DNA of 64,000 nucleotides from Clusia tigrina (lineage: Eukaryota > Arthropoda > Insecta > Diptera > Clusiidae). Made by a program: the position numbers and the translations under genes. This document shows, one piece after another, positions 59,297 to 64,000 of the stretch. The notes under the pieces are model-generated. The model ran no database searches. It saw only the letters and a program-made list of their open reading frames with translations, and had not been told where the DNA came from. The stretch lies in assembly GCA_920105625.2 (NCBI GenBank), contig OV050033.1, forward strand, positions 11,140,001 to 11,204,000, written 5' to 3'. Each line of letters begins with the position of its first letter. The stretch's first letter is position 1.

Positions 59297-60144
59297 AGAT
59301 TTGATATATTGGTGTTCTTATGAACTGTTTCTACGTTTTCTACGCATTTCATGATTTTCTCCGGGCCTTTAATGCAAAATCTCACCATTGAGTTTTGGTC
59401 GAACTATGTTCTATCTCCATTGACGTTGAATATTTACAGATACGCTGCCTTCAGTGAAAAAGTTAGAGATATGCCGACACCTAATTTCCTCAAATTTTTC
59501 TATGAACCCCTCTGAATATAATTTGAATTTTACTATACTCGTAAGTACCTCCCCTTCATATTTTTCTGCCTAATCTCTCAAAATTAAGAAGTTCACGTCC
59601 TAATATAACCAACTTAGCAAACAAGTTTTTGTACGTTGCGACCCGCAAATCCAATTTCCAGGCGCTCATTTCCTTTGCGGATATTGCTGCACTTGCAGTT
59701 CGGCAAAGGAGCTCATTAAAGTTTCCTGCTTAAGTGGTTGGATTAAAAAACAGAGAACTCAATTCAATGTCGCATATGGAAAGCAGCGCGTTCCATAGGC
59801 GAGAAGAGCAAACACTGCCAATGTGGCAAGGATGTTGGCACTGTGGAATGCTGTTGACAAGAGTGGCAGCAAGGACTTTTAAATGGTTGTGAATGTGAGT
59901 GCGAGTGTGTGTATGGAATTCCGTATGAAAAACGCGTACGTAATTAAATCTCATCTCGGGGAATGCTACTGCGTGGTTGACGTCGTTGGCGTGGCACTAG
60001 AAATAAGTAACTGTAATTAGCAAAAGCACTCACTTCAGTGCTGCAAAAAACTATCGCGATAGTAGAACTTGGGAACAATTATAAAAGATTGCTACGCGCC
60101 ACAATGAAGGAGCCGGAATGTGTGTAAATGCAAACAAATAAACA
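59297..60144. other. No gene recognised
   Basis: Noncoding. It holds the palindrome at 60050-60063, described separately. Confidence 0.5.
60050..60063. promoter_or_regulatory. ACTATCGCGATAGT palindrome (paired CGATA)
   Basis: A perfect 14-base palindrome placing two CGATA motifs back to back. In Drosophila CGATA clusters are bound by BEAF-32 and the related TATCGATA by DREF, usually at housekeeping promoters and domain borders. It lies about 85 bases beyond the polyA signal of the minus-strand gene, where a border or a divergent promoter would fit. Function is inferred. Confidence 0.35.
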
Positions 60145-60150
60145 TTTATT
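60145..60150 (-). terminator. Polyadenylation signal AATAAA
   Basis: TTTATT on the plus strand reads AATAAA on the minus strand, about 100 bases past the stop of the gene at 60250-60714, a normal 3' UTR length for a short fly gene. Confidence 0.55.
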
Positions 60151-60249
60151 TTAAAGTTAATTTAATTCTTAATATACAAGCGGGAACTTCTCTGATACTT
60201 CACGAACAGAATCCTTCTCCAAGAAGAACCCAGTTGCATAAAATTTCAT

Positions 60250-60714
60250 TCACACAAAAAACTGTACGAACGGTATCTCTTCCAGCTTGAGCGGCTTTTC
60301 TTTTCTAGTTTCTTCAGCAGCGCCAATTTGTGCCAACTCCTGTTCAATTCCTGACATGTTTTGCGCTACCATTGTGGGCACTTCATTCTCTAACAATTCC
60401 GTCATCTCCAATGCTATTGATTCGGCGTCCGACTGTCTGCTTCTAGGAATCGCTCCCGTGTTTGGTTTACGAGAACTTTCCTGCAGACGAACAGCGTCCA
60501 TTTTAGGCACAATTAAAGTTTCGTCTGCTTCCACTTCACTTACATCACCCTTCTCCTTATTACCAGTTTTTTGCGCTAGCAGCAATTCCATCGGCAGCTT
60601 TGCAGCCTGAAATTGTACGACTTTCTGAGCATTTTCTCCTTCACCCTTCAGGAATTCCCAGAATTGCTTCCTCTTTTGCAAATGTTGTGCCCCAATGTGG
60701 TTGAAATTATGCAT
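60250..60714 (-). CDS. Intronless 154-residue protein, unknown function
   Basis: The ORF starts with the ATG at 60712-60714 and ends with TGA at 60250-60252. The protein begins MHNFNHIGAQHLQKRKQFWE and continues with EFLKGEGENAQKVVQFQAAK (residues 20-39). The N-terminal third is basic and mildly hydrophobic. The centre (about 51-100) is polar and Lys/Glu/Ser-rich. The C-terminal third is acidic (MTELLENEVP near 106) and ends LKLEEIPFVQFFV. There is no signal peptide, membrane segment or zinc motif. Composition is protein-like and free of simple repeats, unlike other ORFs here. The start context GAAATATG is acceptable. An AATAAA lies about 100 bases downstream on this strand. I do not recognise the family. 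It could be a retroposed or small nested gene, or one exon of a longer gene. Confidence 0.6.
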   Translation of the reverse strand: MHNFNHIGAQHLQKRKQFWEFLKGEGENAQKVVQFQAAKLPMELLLAQKTGNKEKGDVSEVEADETLIVPKMDAVRLQESSRKPNTGAIPRSRQSDAESIALEMTELLENEVPTMVAQNMSGIEQELAQIGAAEETRKEKPLKLEEIPFVQFFV

Positions 60715-61769
60715 ATTTCGTTAAATAATATTGTTTGTATTCTTAGTCGATTACAATATTTGTATGTGAGGTGATGGAAAAATTTCGACACTTTCAACAC
60801 AACTGGAATGTCAACTATGAAGGTCAGCGTACTGGTGAAGTGAAAGGAAAGAAAGTAGGCACGAAATAAGAAATAGAACACATTCCAGGGCACACTTAAT
60901 CTTAGTGCTCCCTGTCACATTCCAAAATTCCATTCCAAAGTCTGGTCAACCACAACTAACTTAAAACAATAACGCAGAATGCAAGTTTAAAAAACAACGA
61001 ATTTTGATAGCAATGGTAGGAAGAGTCAAACTGATGCGGATCCATGGATATTCTGGCTTATCCGAGAATGCGTCTGCTGGCATATTATATTTATATAACA
61101 ATTATCAAAATAGTTATAGATAAGCTCCTACTACAATTCCAAAATGACTGGATAAGTGATAATCACCAATGCTATAATAACAACCCGCTGGATTCAGCGG
61201 TTAATCTCCCAGCCCAAACTACCACATGGATGAGCAAATGCTTCACCTGAATCGGTTAAACCATACCTTGTACAGTCATGGATATCTTCTTCCACTTTAC
61301 TGCTCTGAGCTTGGGTCACAGTATTCGTAAAGTTTTGGCGTGTGAGATCAAGTGTCTTGGGACCAAAGAGACCAACCATGAAACCATAGTTAAATCACTC
61401 AACCAAGTGGTGCAAGTAGAGAGATCGACAAATTTAATTTCTGATCTGATATTTTGAATCAACATACCATATACTATAATAATATACGATATTTGATTAT
61501 ACTATTTTCCCTCATGCTCACTCACTCTCTTTTAATTTCTGAAAGCTGAAAAGTAATGTTGCAATGCCAGAGACTCTTCGTTTATAACAGTTGGCTGTGT
61601 TGATACTGAAATTATATAGTATATTCAGACAGCTGAGAAGTGTACTAGATCAACGACCAACAAATAGATGCCCATTTTCTATCTTCAAATTATTCACCAC
61701 GAATATAAACTATTTTTTCAGAGTCCTGGTCGATCACGCTGATCACCATGCAGCAATAAGCTGTACAAC
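60715..61769. other. No further gene recognised; includes upstream region of the 154-residue ORF
   Basis: The first 150 bases on the minus strand upstream of the ATG may hold its promoter, but no TATA box or clear initiator was seen. The rest is noncoding. Confidence 0.4.
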
Positions 61770-62760
61770 CAAGCTAGACAACGAAACTCTCATCTTATCA
61801 AATGCCATACAACTTGAAACCTGGCGCAGTACACCAGTCAAAAGAAAAGCTACAGTAGGACACAAGAATACAAAATAAATAAAAGAAATGACGGAAACAC
61901 GCAGAATACATCGACGGTGGCAACAAACAAGGTCTCCATCTGGCAAAAGCTGGTTTAAAAAAATATCAAAAGACCTTACCCGTAAAATAAAGGCATTCAA
62001 AAATAATTCTCTTAACAAATATCTAAGTGAACTATCAAATGAACGCAACACGGACTACTCGCTTTGGAGGTGCACCAAACATTTTTTGCAACCAACCGTA
62101 CAGTACCCTCCAATCAAAAGAGTCGCCAATACATGGGCCAAAAGTAGCAGAGGTCCATATAGACTTCACATACAATAGCAGGTATACACCATTGTATAGA
62201 GACGGCGTACAAATCCCGTACCATAACGCCGCAAAATACTTAGGCATGACCCTGAATACTAAGATTAGATGGAAGGCACACGCCAAAAAGATAAAAGGAG
62301 GAACTTAAATTAAAATTCAGAAATATGTATTGGGTCATGAGTAAACGATCACCTTTATCCACATATAGGACAATCCTATTATACCAGCAAGTACTTAAAC
62401 CAGTGCGCACCTATGGAACTCAACTCTGGTTGCTCAAGTTGCTGCAATATAATGCAGATCCAAAGAATTCAAAATAAAGTACTGAAATGTGCCGTTCATG
62501 CATCACGCAGCAGCGATCTCGAACGCGACCTTGATATCGAGTAAGATGCCGCTTCAATACAAAAATATGTAAAGTCTCACCTGGAAAGACTATATAAGCA
62601 TGTGAACAGCAAAGCCTCAGTCCTTACTGATCTAAGCGAATGGAAGGAAAGAATAAAACGTAAAAAGCCTCACCCTCTCATGCCGTAACCGACTTTTCTG
62701 CAGAGAATCAATAAAATGATTTGTTCTATACAAAATCAGATACAAATGGTTCGTTAGTTT
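61770..62760 (+). pseudogene. Jockey-type LINE ORF2 remnant, internally deleted, with ORF end
   Basis: Reading frames in order give LDNETLILSNAIQLETWRST and RRWQQTRSPSGKSWFKKISK, LTRKIKAFKNNSLNKYLSEL and YSLWRCTKHFLQPTVQYPPI, the linker between endonuclease and polymerase of jockey-type LINEs. The RT core with FADD is deleted: WAKS (62136-62147) is followed directly by VHIDFTYN, YRDGVQIPYHNAAKYLGMTL and NTKIRWKAHAKK. Then come MYWVMSKRSPLSTYRTILLY, QVLKPVRTYGTQLW, and finally SEWKERIKRKKPHPLMP with its natural stop (62686-62688). Several frameshifts are present. The 3' UTR probably runs to about 62760. Same family as the fragment at 26.4 kb. Confidence 0.8.
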
Positions 62761-64000
62761 GTAAAGAGTTACAATGTAAAGAAATAGAAAAAGTAGCAAA
62801 GTATAAAATTCGTTTCCAGATTCAAACAACTTCGGCCTCCAATGAGAACTCATATCTCTTATAGGCTTATGATTTTCGGTCATGCGTCCATATTTCCTAC
62901 CATTCGCAACAACTACTTTCAGCTCATTCCAAATCATCGTCCATTTGAAATCATCCTCCCCTCACTAAACTCGCTCGTAGGTCGTTACGAGTATTCATGG
63001 AGTGTCTACAAATGAATTTCATATCTGAGGCAATCACGTTGGCGACCATACAAAAAACCCACGTACAAACAAAAAGAATGAGAACAAAAGGGCAAATTAT
63101 TCCCCGCAACATGCAACTGAAATATTTTAGGAAATTATTTTGAATACCGTTATTACTGCAGACTGCTGCCAGCATTCTAATTGCCCACAAAAATGAATGC
63201 GTGTCTGCAACTCCAGCAATGAGCAGTGAACATTGAGTACATGAGCACCAGCACGGTAACCGAAAGCTATGCAGGATAAAGGCCACTCCTCGAATCGTGG
63301 CGTAAATATGCTTCCATTTGTTTACATGACTATTGACAGAGTAACATGCAACTGTCCTAAAAGTGCATGCAGTTAAGCGTAAATTATTGTTATCCTTGTG
63401 AAACAACAAATCATTTCTCATTTAGTGGTTGGCTTGTTTACTCGCGTATTTTCAAATTAGTTTAGCTCAACGTATTTTATACAAGAAATTACAGTCTGAA
63501 TATATCAACCTTGAAGAAGTGATGTAATGTAATAGGAAAAATTCTGAAGTTATGTAGGCCAGTTAACTACGAGGGGGTTGCCCCTTCGATTAAATCAACG
63601 ATTATGTTATACAGAACACTTTCTCTTTATATAACCATACACAGTAGCAGGTGATTATGAAGCCATTCCTAAAGCCAAGCATACTCAGCAGTAGCTTCTA
63701 GGGTACCGGCTCTAATGGCTTCAGTAGGATTAGGGACCAATCCATACTTAACATACTTGTATAATTAATGAACTCATGTGAACGCCTTGGATCTCTGTTA
63801 ATTGATTGAATCCTTTCCAATACTAAAGTCAATTCAGTAATAATAATGTTGGTACACAGATTCATTTCAACCCACCCAGATTGAAATTGACCTGCATAGC
63901 ACAGAATTTATACATCTTTATTAACCCAAGTTCCCTAGAAAGACTCGAAAATTCCTTAAATTTCCGCAGACACATATTTCCACAGCACTACCTTTACTGC
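62761..64000. other. No gene recognised
   Basis: Noncoding. A 156-residue minus-strand ORF (62951-63421) is long for chance but Cys/Phe/Ile-rich, motif-free and without splice or UTR signs, so I do not call it. Confidence 0.4.

Noticed and set aside
62951..63421. 156-residue minus-strand ORF
   Set aside because: Long, but without motif, UTR or splice context. Kept only as a candidate for a database search.

Overview
The window looks like nuclear DNA from a higher fly (Diptera, Brachycera); a tephritid fruit fly is plausible but inferred. The basis is AT-rich DNA with CAA/CAG and CA/TG simple repeats, degenerate jockey-type, R1-type and RNase H-bearing LINE fragments, an intact-ended mariner, a tRNA-related SINE with a TAA tail, no operon-like or long open coding, and splice-donor-flanked short ORFs. 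It most resembles gene-poor intergenic or giant-intron sequence. Nothing prokaryotic, and no CRISPR, rRNA or confident tRNA gene, was seen.

Coding content is sparse. The best gene is an intronless 154-residue ORF on the minus strand (60250-60714) with a polyA signal about 100 bp past its stop. Two weaker candidates are first coding exons shaped like signal peptides, each ending at a strong splice donor (4292-4329 and 11404-11463). A GC-richer stretch at 23.1-25.0 kb resembles a promoter and 5' UTR region but has no certain exon.

Mobile-element debris is spread across the window. RNase H-type LINE 3' ends lie at 1.7, 7.7-8.1, 10.1-10.7, 21.9-22.7, 25.3-25.9, 26.9-27.2 and 57.9-58.4 kb, with tail-only copies at 51.6 and 59.2 kb. 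Jockey-type RT fragments lie at 9.7-10.1, 26.4-26.9, 55.1-55.3 and 61.8-62.7 kb, and an R1-type RT at 47.1-47.8 kb. A mariner with both inverted ends and a TA duplication occupies 19824-21080. A second mariner tail and a Tc1-like tail sit together at 37.4-37.9 kb. Four SINE copies are at 13.8, 16.6, 25.1 and 27.6 kb.

Tandem arrays are the other main component: a 14-bp minisatellite with a 173-bp higher-order unit (5.5-6.1 kb), a ~207-bp TAAT-rich array (28.5-29.3 kb), two related arrays built round the palindrome TGACATGTCA (33.5-34.9 and 48.8-49.9 kb), a ~108/216-bp satellite (41.7-42.9 kb) and an ~82-bp array with a three-unit higher-order repeat (53.2-53.9 kb).

The most unusual signals are the two palindrome arrays, which hold all 14 copies of TGACATGTCA that I found, and pairs of colinear, same-strand, diverged noncoding blocks (3.98/7.04/8.4-8.7 kb against 31.57/31.84/33.0-33.3 kb; 17.6-18.3 against 27.9-28.25 kb). 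The latter suggest an old internal duplication of regulatory-like DNA. All alignments and counts were made by eye.
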